This document shows positions 7,914 to 17,089 of a stretch of 64,000 bases of DNA, piece after piece. Source of the DNA: Thermogutta terrifontis (GTDB lineage Bacteria; Planctomycetota; Planctomycetia; Pirellulales; Thermoguttaceae). Position numbers and translations under genes: made by a program. The stretch is taken from positions 1,364,001 through 1,428,000 of the forward strand of contig NZ_CP018477.1 of assembly GCF_002277955.1 (NCBI RefSeq), written 5' to 3'. Numbering within the stretch: the first letter of the stretch is position 1; each line of letters begins with the position of its first letter. The notes under the pieces were generated by a model. It did not search any database and was not told where the DNA came from. It worked only from the letters and a program-made list of their open reading frames with translations.

Positions 7914-9800
7914 TCACGCCCGGTCAGCTTCGGGGTGGATGAGGCTTTGCTCGGGGAAGATCATTGCTTCGGCGAATTTCCATCGAAAATCGGGGTCCGC
8001 CGACAGATCGACATGCTGGACCATCCGGGCAAGCTCTTCGGCATGGCGCCGGGCCTCGGCGGACACGAGCGCAAGTTCGGCCCCAAACAGGGACGTATTG
8101 CCGCAGAATCGAATGCGAGCCGTGGGAATGGCTGAGGGAAGCAGGCCCACCCTTTGGGCGTGACGCCGACGAATGTAGTTGCCAAACCCGCCCGCCAAAT
8201 AGACCGCCTGCACGTCCGAGGCAGACAGCCCTAATCGCCCCAGCAGTATTTCCGTTCCCGCCCGTATTGCCCCGATGGCGAGCTGGAGCTGACGCACGTC
8301 CTGCTGTGTGAGGAGAATCGGCTGCCCGGAGGACGTTTCTTCTCCTGGCACCACAAGAAAAGCCGGACGCCCCTCGTGCACAACGATCCGCTCACAAAGC
8401 GGTCCGCAACCAAGCGATCCCGCGATCTCAGGGCGGGCGTTGCATCCCGTCAGCCTTCCTTGCGGGTCGATGATGCCGGCGTCGAGAAGGATCGCGAGCA
8501 GGTCGAGCAGAGCCGATCCACACATGCCTGTGGGCCGCTGATTTCCAATCACCCGGTAACGCAACTCGCCCCCCTCATCGCGCCATACGTGTTCGATGGC
8601 GCCCTGGGTGGCACGCATGCCGGAACTGATCTTGGCCCCTTCAAAGGCTGGACCGGCCGCAGTGGCGGCGGCGTGGAGGTTCTGGCCATCGTAGACGACG
8701 ATCTCGCCATTGGTCCCCAGATCGACAAGCAGTGCCGGTGTCTCCCCCTCCAGCAGTCCGCTGGTAAGAACGCCAGCCACCGTGTCACCACCCACAAAAC
8801 CGCCGATGGCCGGAAACACATAGAGGTGACACTCCGGATGCAGCTCCAAGCCGATGTCCCTGGCCTGGCAGGAGACGGATCCCAGAGTAACCGGGGTGAA
8901 CGGATACCGACCCAAACTGAAAGGATGGAATCCGCACAGAAGATGCTGCATCGTGGTGTTGCCTGCGCAGGCCGCCTGGTAGATTTCATTCCGGGAAATC
9001 CCCGCGTCCCGAATAACAGTTTGGGCAAGATCGTTTAAAGCCTGGCAAACCGCGTGCTGAAGTTGTTGCAGCCCGTCGGGTCTTTCACACGCGAACTGAA
9101 TCCGGGAAATCACATCGTCGCCGAACTGAGTCTGGGGGTTAAGCCGCGCGGCCACCGCAATCGGCGTGGCAGCGTTAACATCCACAAGCGAAGCCACCAG
9201 GGTTGTGGTGCCCAAATCAAAGGCCAGACCGAAGTTTCTTTCTCGCGTATCGCCCGGTTCAAATCCCACGATGCTTTTTTCGGCAACCAAAGCGGTGAGC
9301 GTGTGTTCTGTGTGAGCGTACCGGGCGAGTTCGGCGATGGCGCTGAACGTGAGAGGCTGCGCGCCGGTCTGGCGATGTATCCTGTCCACAAGCGATCGCG
9401 CTTCGGAGGTGTCAAGTCGTGTGATGAGGTGTTTGTAAAATGGTGGCGTCCCCTTGCGCAGGCGGAGTTCTCCCCTCGAAGTGAGGATTTGATGGTGGCC
9501 GGTGGCCAGCGCCTCAGGCGGGATGATCACCACCAGCGGGGATGTGACGACAAGCTGACAGGCCAGCCGATGTCCTTCCGCGATCTCTTCCGGACTTAGG
9601 TGTCGCAGGTCGGCTTGAGTTGTGGGGGCGGTTCCGTGGACGACGCGAATCCGGCATTTGCCACAATGGCCCTCTCCGCCGCAGGGGAGGTTCAGCGGGA
9701 CGCCAAGCTGCCGTGCGATTTCGAGAAATGGGGTCCCCGGCGTTACCGACGCGGTTTTATCGAGAGGCTGAATAGCCAGTTCAACGCGCTGTTCTGACAT
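7914..9800 (-). CDS. Ferredoxin/ASKHA protein, RACo-like corrinoid activase (DUF4445)
   Basis: A 628-residue protein with an N-terminal plant-type [2Fe-2S] domain (C40, C46, C49 and C81 in LPCGGEGHCGKCR and GHRLACQL). A linker follows, then a large ASKHA-fold ATPase part: FGLAFDLGTTTLVASLVD, GNTTMQHLLCG, ALLVDLGTNGEIVVYDG, MCGSALLDLLAILLDAG, VYLAGGFGNYI. This is the layout of reductive activators of corrinoid proteins, which use ATP to return inactive Co(II) corrinoids to Co(I) for methyltransferases. No methyltransferase or corrinoid protein is nearby, so the partner is unknown. It is convergent with the IscA-like gene, with 48 bases between them. Confidence 0.88.
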   Translation of the reverse strand: MSEQRVELAIQPLDKTASVTPGTPFLEIARQLGVPLNLPCGGEGHCGKCRIRVVHGTAPTTQADLRHLSPEEIAEGHRLACQLVVTSPLVVIIPPEALATGHHQILTSRGELRLRKGTPPFYKHLITRLDTSEARSLVDRIHRQTGAQPLTFSAIAELARYAHTEHTLTALVAEKSIVGFEPGDTRERNFGLAFDLGTTTLVASLVDVNAATPIAVAARLNPQTQFGDDVISRIQFACERPDGLQQLQHAVCQALNDLAQTVIRDAGISRNEIYQAACAGNTTMQHLLCGFHPFSLGRYPFTPVTLGSVSCQARDIGLELHPECHLYVFPAIGGFVGGDTVAGVLTSGLLEGETPALLVDLGTNGEIVVYDGQNLHAAATAAGPAFEGAKISSGMRATQGAIEHVWRDEGGELRYRVIGNQRPTGMCGSALLDLLAILLDAGIIDPQGRLTGCNARPEIAGSLGCGPLCERIVVHEGRPAFLVVPGEETSSGQPILLTQQDVRQLQLAIGAIRAGTEILLGRLGLSASDVQAVYLAGGFGNYIRRRHAQRVGLLPSAIPTARIRFCGNTSLFGAELALVSAEARRHAEELARMVQHVDLSADPDFRWKFAEAMIFPEQSLIHPEADRA

Positions 9801-9945
9801 CTGAGATGAAACTCACTCACCTGGAGTCTATTGGATGTGCAAAACTATAGATTATCAGCCCAAAGAGCCACGTGCCAATGGAAGATTCCGCCGACTCAGC
9901 CGACCTTTTCCAAAAGACCATGAGATCCCACAGGGACAAAGTGTT

Positions 9946-9973
9946 GTAGGGGCAATTCATGAATTGCCCCTAC
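9946..9973. repeat. 28-base perfect palindrome (family C), copy 2
   Basis: Identical over all 28 bases to the copy at 7283-7310, lying 2.6 kb away on the other side of the RACo-like gene. It sits upstream of the decayed recombinase remnant. Confidence 0.85.
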
Positions 9974-10015
9974 CGATAAACCTGCGTCGTGTCCGCGAAA
10001 TAGGAAACGTCGTTT

Positions 10016-10037
10016 GGAGGGGCATGCTTGTCGTACC
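10016..10037 (+). repeat. Degraded single hairpin of family A
   Basis: Foot GGAG, stem GGGCATG, loop CTTGT, then CGTACCC. The loop and foot are conserved but the stem has two mismatches. No matching partner end is visible within 100 bases. Confidence 0.5.
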
Positions 10038-10108
10038 CGTCGTAACGCAATACACGGTCACGCGTTGGAAAGAGGACTGCGTCGGAGGTTGTTCTTTACG
10101 CGAACCAC

Positions 10109-10270
10109 GACCAGCTTTATGGCGACTTTTGCAACCTCAGGCATCTTTTCATCACGAATTTGCAGCGTGCCGGGCTTCCGCCAAAGATGGCCCAAACCCT
10201 TGCCGGCCGCAGCGAGGTACGACTGACGCTGGGCGTTTATATCCAAGTGAAATTGGCCGACCTACGCTAA
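10109..10270 (+). pseudogene. Decayed 3' fragment of a tyrosine recombinase/integrase
   Basis: In the frame ending at the TAA 10268-10270 the DNA reads DQLYGDFCNLRHLFITNL, then QRAGLPPKMAQTLAGRSE and VRLTLGVYIQVKLADLR. This matches the C-terminal catalytic region of phage-type integrases, usually HxLRHTFITNL, RxGVxPKxAQxLARHSDI and RLTLxxYTHV. Two family catalytic positions look lost: the His before LRH is Cys, and the box normally GHS or RHS is GRS; the Tyr of GVYI is kept. After the stop the same frame continues with a plausible tail (IASVSQLPGFG) before further stops. No upstream start or N-terminal domain is found, because the preceding 160 bases hold repeats. I read it as a remnant, not a gene. 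Confidence 0.72.
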
Positions 10271-10439
10271 GTAATCGCATCGGTGTCCCAACTGCCGGGT
10301 TTTGGTAGTGACGGTGGAGCGGACTAAGTCAAAACAGCCGCTTGAAATGGCCTTTATGGTACGCTTAGGCTGCTGGTCGGCTTATGGTTGCGCGAGCTCC
10401 CAACCACTGCGCGTCGTTGGCAACGATGCAGGCCAATAG

Positions 10440-11047
10440 TCAAAGGTAGTGGGTCTCATACCCGCTCCGCTTGCTTTCCCTGAAGAACCAGGCAAACAGT
10501 TCTGGACTCTTGCCCTCAAGTCGCTCCCATTCCTCTAGTAACTTCGCCTCCATTCGCTGGGGAAACACGAAGGCTACGCCAGAAGTCATTGTGACCGCTT
10601 CTACACGAATTGCTCGAAAGAAAAGCAGCAACCCTTCATATATCGTTTGGCTGAAGGCGATATCCGTCAGGATCTCCTTTTCCCCTGGCATGATTAGATT
10701 TTCAAGCATGATTTGGCCTTGCCTTTTCGAAATTCCGTCTACCCTGAATAGCCCCGTTCTTGCTCGGCACATTGCCGCCAACACTCGTCTTTCGCTGGGA
10801 CTCACGCTGCTCACCTCTTCGGCATAGCGTTCGACGCACGTCTTACCGTCTGCCTGACGCACTTCGTAAATTGCACAATCGAGAAGCGCGTTGGCATCGT
10901 CATCGCCACCAAAACGATTTCACGGTTTCGCGTCAGCTTCAGAAGGCGTGCCGCTTTTTCCAAGGTTGCTTGATCGAGATATTCTGCGGTGATCAGACTG
11001 TGCAACTTCGTGTTCACCATCCTGTAATGGCGATATTCCCTCAGCAT
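10440..11047 (-). pseudogene. Unknown gene broken by a one-base frameshift
   Basis: The ATG at 11045-11047 has a strong AAGGAG 8 bases upstream and opens MLREYRHYRMVNTKLHSLIT. The frame runs to LTRNREIV and then turns to nonsense. The other frame continues FGGDDDANALLDCAIYEVRQ and stays sensible to the stop at 10440 (ending SKRSGYETHYL). The switch falls at a run of four A on the plus strand (10911-10914); adding one base there restores a single 202-residue protein. This is either a real inactivating deletion or a homopolymer error. No named domain is recognised; the repaired protein is hydrophilic and alpha-helical in appearance. Confidence 0.7.
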
Positions 11048-11604
11048 GGGAAAAGCTCCTTACAGACGAAAGGCAGAATTGACGTCAGCCTCCCTGAGAC
11101 CGTGAAGCATGCGGCAACCCGCAGAGAACTATCGCTGACCGACAATTTCTTATGCCGCGCCATGTCCGATTTGTCCAGAAGGGTGACTCGTATCCCCTGT
11201 GTCCGACATCAATTGGAAAACGATGGGTTGGATCGTGGGAACGTGGATACGGCCCGCGCGAATTGGCGGAAAAGTCTGCCGTTTGTCCTCGTTTGTGAAG
11301 GGTTGGGTGGTTCCGTTGATCGTCGGTCCGATTTAGACTGCCGGTAAACGCACGCTCACAGCAAAAGATGCACATTGTTGTGCCGAGTGGTTGCGACGGG
11401 ATGCCCGATAACGTACTGCTCCGCCTTTCGCCTATATCACGATTTGCTTGGGTTTCCACTCGGCATGAAGTGCTCCAAGAAAACATCCGGCCAGCACGGC
11501 CCAGGGAATTGAAGCGACTGACAAGGGTTGCACCACTGAAGCGAGTAGGCCGCAAACCAAAACGGCCTGCGGCGGAACGAATCCAAAGCGGTTTGCGCGG
11601 AAAG
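11048..11604. other. Gap between unknown gene and tRNA-Arg
   Basis: Several short frames cross this stretch, but none shows a start with a Shine-Dalgarno sequence, a family motif or convincing composition. I see no repeat of families A-C here. It may be decayed accessory DNA, in line with the recombinase remnant to the left and the tRNA gene to the right. Confidence 0.4.
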
Positions 11605-11678
11605 CGTCCCCGACAGGACTCGAACCTGTAACCTTCGGCTCCGGAGGCCGACGCTCTATCCGATTGAGCTACGGGGAC
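11605..11678 (-). tRNA. tRNA-Arg (anticodon CCG)
   Basis: A complete cloverleaf of 74 bases on the minus strand. The acceptor is GTCCCCG/CGGGGAC with discriminator G, the D-stem GCTC/GAGC, the anticodon stem TCGGC/GCCGA with loop CTCCGGA (anticodon CCG, decoding CGG), and the T-arm ACAGG-TTCGAGT-CCTGT. No CCA is encoded after the discriminator. It stands alone, flanked by gene-poor DNA. Confidence 0.95.
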
Positions 11679-12233
11679 TCAGTTTAAAGTCCTATGGCTA
11701 TCGCCGCTTGTGTTCCACAGGTTGGGTCCGGAACCCAGCCTATTCCAGCCCGGAGAACTTAACTTTATTCTACAGCATCTTTTGCCCTCCGGCGATCCCG
11801 GCTGCCAGGCACCCAGCGCCCAATTCGGCAGGTCGGACATGCCATCACACGGGAAGGCCGGGCGAGACCCGGAACTCCACAAAGGCCACAGTCTTTAATC
11901 TACCAGGGAATTGTGTCGCTGAAAAGTAAAACGGCGCTGTCCACGGCCATAACATGGTGAGTCAGGCAGCATCGCTAACCGGTGGAAAGCTTTGCGATAC
12001 CCCAAACGTCAATCAACACGGCACTTGTTCCCGTCCGCCACCTGTCATCTTGCCCCAGCTGTCCGTGCGTTGCTCGGCTTTCCTGCGTGGTTGAATAGGG
12101 ATGGTGGAATGGCATCGGCCCGGCCGCGTCTGCGCACCACCCGGTGGTTTATAATGGGGGATTCCGCCCCGGCAAAAGGCTCCGGGGAGATTGTTTCGAT
12201 CAGCTTGGTTGGCTTTTTTGACGGAGGGCACGC
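11679..12233. other. Gene-free gap upstream of the POT transporter
   Basis: No supported gene. The right end holds the likely promoter of the transporter gene, listed separately. The tRNA-Arg promoter must lie at the left end on the minus strand, but no clear -35/-10 pair is visible. Confidence 0.4.
12136..12155 (+). promoter_or_regulatory. -10 box with overlapping palindrome, POT transporter gene
   Basis: A perfect TATAAT lies at 12150-12155, 78 bases before the transporter start. Directly before it is a perfect palindrome ACCACC-C-GGTGGT (12136-12148) in the spacer, which could be an operator. No good -35 box is present at the right distance, so initiation may need an activator. Confidence 0.38.
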
Positions 12234-13616
12234 ATGCTCAGGAAGCGTCTCGAATCCTTTCGAGAACAGCTTTTTTCCCGTCCGAACTACCCGACCGCTC
12301 CGATCCAAACCGAGGCGCTTCCGCCGGGTATTCCCTACATCATTGGGAATGAGGCCGCCGAGCGGTTCAGCTTTTACGGCATGCGGGCGATTCTCGTCGT
12401 GTTTATGACGCAGTACCTTCTGACAGCCGACGGCCATGCCGCCCCCATGACCGAGGCAGAGGCGAAATTCTACTTCCACCTTTTCAATATGGGCGTTTAT
12501 TTTTTCCCGATTCTCGGTGCGGTGCTGGCCGACATGTTCTGGGGCAAGTACCCAACGATTATCGGGTTATCGCTGGTGTACTGCTTGGGGCATGTTGCGC
12601 TGGCATGGGATGAGACCCGGCTGGGCCTGTTCCTGGGACTCGCCCTGATCGCGCTGGGGTCCGGTGGAATCAAGTCCTGCGTTTCCGCTCATGTGGGCGA
12701 CCAATTCTGCCGCGCAAATGCTCATCGGATGACCGAGGTGTTCGCGTGGTTCTACCTGGCGATCAACCTTGGGGCGGCCACGTCGTCGCTCCTTACGCCG
12801 TGGTTGCTCCGGATTTCCGGGCCCGGACTGGCCTTTGCTGTACCAGGGTTACTGATGGCCCTGGCAACGGCGGTGTTTTTTGCGGGACGATCGAAATTTG
12901 CCCATATTCCCCCGGCGGGACGAAAATTCTTGACGGATCTCGTCGACCCTGAAGGACGGCAGGCGCTGCTGCGGTTGGTGCCCCTCTTCGTGTTTGTCGC
13001 CATGTTCTGGTCTCTTTTTGATCAGTCGGGGTCAGCCTGGGTACTTCAGGCGGAAAAGATGAACCGACATTTCCTCGGGATTCACTGGGAATCTGCGCAA
13101 ATTCAGGCGGTCAATCCTGTGTTGATTCTCGTGTTGGTTCCCCTGTTCACGCGGGTTCTCTATCCCCTGGTGGACCGCTTCTGGAAGTTCACTCCGCTAC
13201 GCAGAATTTCGGTAGGCATGTTTGTGGCTGCTGGCTCTTTTTGGATCTCGGCGGTCATCGAGTCACTCATTCAGAGGGGATTGACCCCGACAATTGGCTG
13301 GCAAATCCTTGCTTATCTTGTGCTGACCTCGGCAGAGGTTTTGGTTTCCGTCACCTGCTTGGAGTTCGCTTACACCCAGGCCCCGAAACGCCTCAAGTCG
13401 CTTGTGATGGGCATGTATCTTCTTTCGGTTTCAATGGGGAATGCATTCACGGCGGCCGTGAATTACGTGGTCAAGCTGTATCATCTGGATGCACCCGGCG
13501 GCATCATGGCTGGGCCCGGTTATTTCTGGTTTTTTGTGATCACCATGCTGACCACGGCGGTACTTTTCAGCGTGGCGGCCACCTTTTACCGGGGGCGGGA
13601 CGTGCTCCAGGACTGA
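12234..13616 (+). CDS. POT/PTR2-family proton-dependent peptide transporter
   Basis: A 460-residue, strongly hydrophobic major-facilitator protein. The family signature is near the N-terminus: GNEAAERFSFYGMRAILVVFM. It contains the E-x2-E-R-F-type motif that couples protons to peptide uptake. LFNMGVYFFPILGAVLADMFWGKYPTI matches the second POT signature region, followed by GSGGIKSCVSAHVGDQF. POT proteins import di- and tripeptides across the inner membrane with protons. A GGAGGG Shine-Dalgarno site lies 6 bases before the ATG. A single-gene unit with its own likely promoter. Confidence 0.92.
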   Translation: MLRKRLESFREQLFSRPNYPTAPIQTEALPPGIPYIIGNEAAERFSFYGMRAILVVFMTQYLLTADGHAAPMTEAEAKFYFHLFNMGVYFFPILGAVLADMFWGKYPTIIGLSLVYCLGHVALAWDETRLGLFLGLALIALGSGGIKSCVSAHVGDQFCRANAHRMTEVFAWFYLAINLGAATSSLLTPWLLRISGPGLAFAVPGLLMALATAVFFAGRSKFAHIPPAGRKFLTDLVDPEGRQALLRLVPLFVFVAMFWSLFDQSGSAWVLQAEKMNRHFLGIHWESAQIQAVNPVLILVLVPLFTRVLYPLVDRFWKFTPLRRISVGMFVAAGSFWISAVIESLIQRGLTPTIGWQILAYLVLTSAEVLVSVTCLEFAYTQAPKRLKSLVMGMYLLSVSMGNAFTAAVNYVVKLYHLDAPGGIMAGPGYFWFFVITMLTTAVLFSVAATFYRGRDVLQD

Positions 13617-13713
13617 TTGCGCGGGCCAGCGTCTCGGCAAGCGACAAACGGTGTCGGCTGTGAACAGACGGGACGACGGAGCCCACAGCCCACGAATTTG
13701 CCTACAGGGGGAC

Positions 13714-13743
13714 TTGGCACGGAAACGATCTTTGTGGTTTAAT
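13714..13743 (+). promoter_or_regulatory. Candidate promoter of the S10 ribosomal operon
   Basis: TTGGCA (13714-13719), 18 bases, TTTAAT (13738-13743). It lies 170 bases before rpsJ in the 296-base gap after the transporter gene, where the operon promoter is expected. The match is moderate. Confidence 0.35.
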
Positions 13744-13858
13744 ACGGGAACCCACTCTGAATTGGAGGCGGCATGAGGACGTGAGGGGGTCTTGATCGCG
13801 ATTTTCCTTCCTGCCTCCCCGTTGAGAGAATCAAGCCCATCTGATATCATTTAAGTTT

Positions 13859-13879
13859 TTCGCCCTGAATCAGGGCGAA
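13859..13879. repeat. 21-base palindrome in the S10 operon leader
   Basis: TTCGCCCTGA, centre A, TCAGGGCGAA: a perfect inverted repeat 34 bases upstream of the rpsJ start. In the transcript it forms a stem just before the ribosome binding site, so it could be a leader hairpin or protein-binding site. Confidence 0.5.
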
Positions 13880-13912
13880 GAGGGATATTGTCCACAACCA
13901 GGGTGAAGCGAT

Positions 13913-14248
13913 ATGGCGGGCGTCCTGAATGAGATTATCCGCATCCGCATGGAATCCTACGACCACGCGGTGCTCGACCAGTGCGCAAAGGAAATTGTTG
14001 ACACGGCCAAGCGCACGCATTCGAAAGTGCATGGGCCGATTCCGCTCCCAGTGAAGATTGAGCGGTACACCGTGCTTTCCAGTCCCCACGTGGATAAGAA
14101 GGCGCGGCAGCAGTTTGAGATTCGGACGCACAAGCGATTGATTGACATCCTAGAGGCGACTCCCAATACCATTGAGCAACTGAACAAGCTGACGGCTCCC
14201 GCGGGGGTCGATATCAAGATTAAGGTCATTTCCCGCACTCGAAAGTGA
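13913..14248 (+). CDS. rpsJ: 30S ribosomal protein S10
   Basis: First gene of the ribosomal block. The protein has 111 residues, about eight more than E. coli S10 because of a short N-terminal extension (MAGVLNE) before [14 protein letters not shown]. Conserved segments [25 protein letters not shown] and RTHKRLIDI are intact. S10 binds the 30S head and doubles as NusE in antitermination. No tuf, fusA or rpsL gene precedes it, unlike the classical str-S10 order. Confidence 0.98.
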   Translation: MAGVLNEIIRIRMESYDHAVLDQCAKEIVDTAKRTHSKVHGPIPLPVKIERYTVLSSPHVDKKARQQFEIRTHKRLIDILEATPNTIEQLNKLTAPAGVDIKIKVISRTRK

Positions 14249-14413
14249 GGAAGTTGCTTTTTGGCTTTGCGGAAGAAATGGGGGTGGGCTGAGGGACGAC
14301 GGTAGGCGGACTTGGCGGTTGTCGGTAGCTGCGTATGACGTGGAAGCTTCAGGGGTAACGGCGGAGATGTCCGACGCGTCCCCTGGGGCAAGGCAGGAAA
14401 AGGTGAGCAAACC

Positions 14414-15103
14414 ATGGCACTTGGACTTTTGGGCCGAAAAGTCGGCATGACTCAGATATTCGACGAGGACGGCCGGGTCATTCCAGTGACAGTGATCCAG
14501 GCCGGCCCGTGCCACATTCTGCAGCTTCGAACGCTGGACCGGGACGGTTACGAAGCCATTCAAGTGGGGTATTTGGACAAACCTCGTCGGAAAGCAACTC
14601 GGGCAGAACGCGGGCACGTGGCCAAACTTGATAGCAAACGGCAGCGACTTTTAGCGGCAGCGGGGATACAAACTCTTCCGAAGGCTAACTGCGAACCCAA
14701 GCGGTTCATTCGAGAATTCCGGCATCCCGTGGATGGGTTTTCGGTGGGGCAGGTTCTGACGGTGGAGCTGTTCCAGGGTGTCAAGGCAGTGGATGTGACG
14801 GGCACCACGAAGGGACGGGGTTTTTCTGGTGTCATGAAACGCCATGGGTTTGCCGGTCAGGGGGCCAGCCATGGTGTCAAGAAAGTGCATCGCCATCCGG
14901 GTTCCACGGGCTGCAACACCTCGCCGGGGCGTGTTGTGCCGGGCCGTCGGATGGCGGGGCATTACGGCCACGAGCGATGCACCATTCGGAATTTGCAACT
15001 GGTGAAAATCGATCCTGAACGACACCTGTTGGTGGTGCGGGGTGCGGTGCCGGGTCCGGCGGGCGGGCTCGTGATCATTCGGCCGACCAACAAGGTTGGT
15101 TGA
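14414..15103 (+). CDS. rplC: 50S ribosomal protein L3
   Basis: The 229-residue protein begins [42 protein letters not shown] contains the conserved loop reaching the peptidyl-transferase centre, with the Gln that is methylated in E. coli. The C-terminus is [20 protein letters not shown]. The gap to rpsJ is 165 bases, unusually long inside this operon. Confidence 0.98.
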   Translation: MALGLLGRKVGMTQIFDEDGRVIPVTVIQAGPCHILQLRTLDRDGYEAIQVGYLDKPRRKATRAERGHVAKLDSKRQRLLAAAGIQTLPKANCEPKRFIREFRHPVDGFSVGQVLTVELFQGVKAVDVTGTTKGRGFSGVMKRHGFAGQGASHGVKKVHRHPGSTGCNTSPGRVVPGRRMAGHYGHERCTIRNLQLVKIDPERHLLVVRGAVPGPAGGLVIIRPTNKVG

Positions 15104-15183
15104 TAGTTCTGGCTATGGGAGCTAAGGCCAGTGTGGTGAGGTAGTCGAAGTCACCGCCAAGGGCATTGCAGGAATCGTGGAAT

Positions 15184-15822
15184 ATGGTGAGCATTCCCGT
15201 ATATAACCGGAACGGCGAGCAGGTCGACGTGTACGAGATCGACCCGGCGGAACTTGCGCCCAAGATCAACAAGCAGCTTCTGCACGACGCGGTCGTCATG
15301 TACCGAGCGAATTTGCGGCAGGGAACCGCCAAGTGCAAGAACCGATCGGAAACGGAGGGCTCCACCCGAAAGTTGTACCGGCAGAAGGGTACCGGTCGGG
15401 CGCGGGCCGGTATGCGTCGGACGCCGATTCGACGCGGTGGTGGTCGCGCACACCCGAAGCGCCCGCAGGACTGGTCTTATCGCCTGCCCAAAAAGGCGCT
15501 TCGGCTTGCCACCAGAATGGCGCTCGCGGCGCGAATTGCTGACAATGAGGTGGTGCTCATCGACGAACTGAAATTCGAACAGCCAAAAACCAAGGAAGCT
15601 GCCACCATTTTGAAGAACCTGGGCCTGCAGGACCAGCGGGTGTTGGTGACGCTCGAGAACTACGACGTCACGGCCTATAAGAGCCTCCGGAATATTGACA
15701 AAGTGGACACGCTGCCGGTGTCCGATTTGAACGCATACGTGATTCTTCGGCCGAAGAAGGTCCTGATGACGCGAGCGGCCCTCGACATGTTCCGCGCAAA
15801 GGCAGTGGGAACGGCCAGCTAG
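15184..15822 (+). CDS. rplD: 50S ribosomal protein L4
   Basis: The start is chosen at MVSIPVYNRNGEQVDVYEID (ATG 15184); an in-frame ATG six codons earlier has no family match. 212 residues. The extended loop with KLYRQKGTGRARAGMRRTPIRRGGG is the tunnel-lining segment. In enterobacteria L4 represses the S10 operon; whether that happens here is unknown. Confidence 0.98.
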   Translation: MVSIPVYNRNGEQVDVYEIDPAELAPKINKQLLHDAVVMYRANLRQGTAKCKNRSETEGSTRKLYRQKGTGRARAGMRRTPIRRGGGRAHPKRPQDWSYRLPKKALRLATRMALAARIADNEVVLIDELKFEQPKTKEAATILKNLGLQDQRVLVTLENYDVTAYKSLRNIDKVDTLPVSDLNAYVILRPKKVLMTRAALDMFRAKAVGTAS

Positions 15823-15840
15823 TGAGCGGAGTGCAAGCAG

Positions 15841-16155
15841 ATGTTGAGGAATACACCCAAGCCAGAGTTCAGCGGCCTTGAGCCTCACCAGGTGATCTTC
15901 CGGCCGCTGATCACCGAGAAGAACCACCACAAGGCAGAGCGATACAATCAATACGCCTTCGAGGTCAATCCGCTGGCCACGAAGGCGGATATCAAACGTG
16001 CGGTGGAAGAATTGTTCAATGTGAAGGTTCTCTGGGTAAACGTGCAGAATCGCCGGGGAAAGCCGCGGCGGGTGCGCTGGCGGATTGGGTACACCAAAGC
16101 CTGGAAAAAGGCGATCGTGAAACTCCATCCAGAATACAGGATCAATCTGTACTGA
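15841..16155 (+). CDS. rplW: 50S ribosomal protein L23
   Basis: A 104-residue protein at the tunnel exit, the docking site for trigger factor and SRP in the family. Conserved [42 protein letters not shown] and [12 protein letters not shown] are present. It starts 18 bases after rplD. Confidence 0.97.
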   Translation: MLRNTPKPEFSGLEPHQVIFRPLITEKNHHKAERYNQYAFEVNPLATKADIKRAVEELFNVKVLWVNVQNRRGKPRRVRWRIGYTKAWKKAIVKLHPEYRINLY

Positions 16156-16177
16156 TAGAGCAAGGCGAGCCGTTCAT

Positions 16178-17035
16178 ATGGGAATTCGAGCCTACAAGCC
16201 GACATCGCCGGGCCGACGGGGCGCGACGGTCAGCGATTTCTCCGAGCTGACGCCGGGCGCCGAGCCGGAAAAGAGCCTTCTTGTTCCCCTGAAAAAGAAA
16301 GGTGGCCGGAACAACCAGGGAATCATCACCTGTCGCCATCGTGGCGGCGGGCACAAGCGGATGTACCGCCTCATTGATTTCAAGCGGAACAAGGATGGTA
16401 TCCCAGCGAAGGTTGATTCCATCCAGTATGATCCAAACCGCAGCGCGCGAATCGCGTTGCTTGTTTACGCGGACGGGGAAAAACGCTATATCATCGCGCC
16501 TGATGGGCTTAAACCCGGCGACACGGTAATGAGCGGCCCGGGGGCGCCTCCAAACATTGGGAATTGCCTGCCGCTTTCGGAAATTCCCCTGGGCATGCAG
16601 GTGCACAACATCGAGCTGATTCCGGGGAAAGGCGGCGTGATGTGTCGGGCCGCGGGGTGTTCCGCGACGCTGGTGGCACGGGATGCAAACTGGGCACAAC
16701 TCACGCTGCCCAGCGGCGAGATCCGTCGGGTGCCCGCGGCATGCCGGGCGACAATCGGCGCGGTGAGCAACCCCGACCATGAGGGCATCGTGCTGGGTAA
16801 AGCAGGCCGCAAGCGTTGGCTGGGCAGACGGCCCCACGTCCGCGGTACCGCGATGAACCCCATCGATCACCCCCATGGTGGTGGTGAGGGGCGATCGAAG
16901 GGTGGTCGTCACCCATGCAGCCCCACTGGAAAGCTGGCCAAGGGCGGTTACACGCGGAAACGAGGCAAGCCTTCCAACAAGGCAATTGTTCGGCGGCGGC
17001 GGTCCGTGCGATACGGGCAGTTGCCGATTCGCTGA
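16178..17035 (+). CDS. rplB: 50S ribosomal protein L2
   Basis: 285 residues. The C-terminal [21 protein letters not shown] segment, holding the His implicated in peptidyl transfer, is intact, as is [17 protein letters not shown] near the N-terminus. It lies 22 bases after rplW. Confidence 0.98.
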   Translation: MGIRAYKPTSPGRRGATVSDFSELTPGAEPEKSLLVPLKKKGGRNNQGIITCRHRGGGHKRMYRLIDFKRNKDGIPAKVDSIQYDPNRSARIALLVYADGEKRYIIAPDGLKPGDTVMSGPGAPPNIGNCLPLSEIPLGMQVHNIELIPGKGGVMCRAAGCSATLVARDANWAQLTLPSGEIRRVPAACRATIGAVSNPDHEGIVLGKAGRKRWLGRRPHVRGTAMNPIDHPHGGGEGRSKGGRHPCSPTGKLAKGGYTRKRGKPSNKAIVRRRRSVRYGQLPIR

Positions 17036-17089
17036 CGCAGGGTTAATCCATTGGACGAAAGACAAACCTCGACGTGACGGCAAAAGAAT

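Noticed and set aside
11085-11555. A 156-codon minus-strand frame before tRNA-Arg
   Set aside because: No Shine-Dalgarno site, no family motif and odd composition. Left as gap, although decayed coding DNA cannot be excluded.
15151-16128. A 325-codon minus-strand frame across rplD and rplW
   Set aside because: Both ribosomal genes are certain; the antisense frame has no start context or domain.
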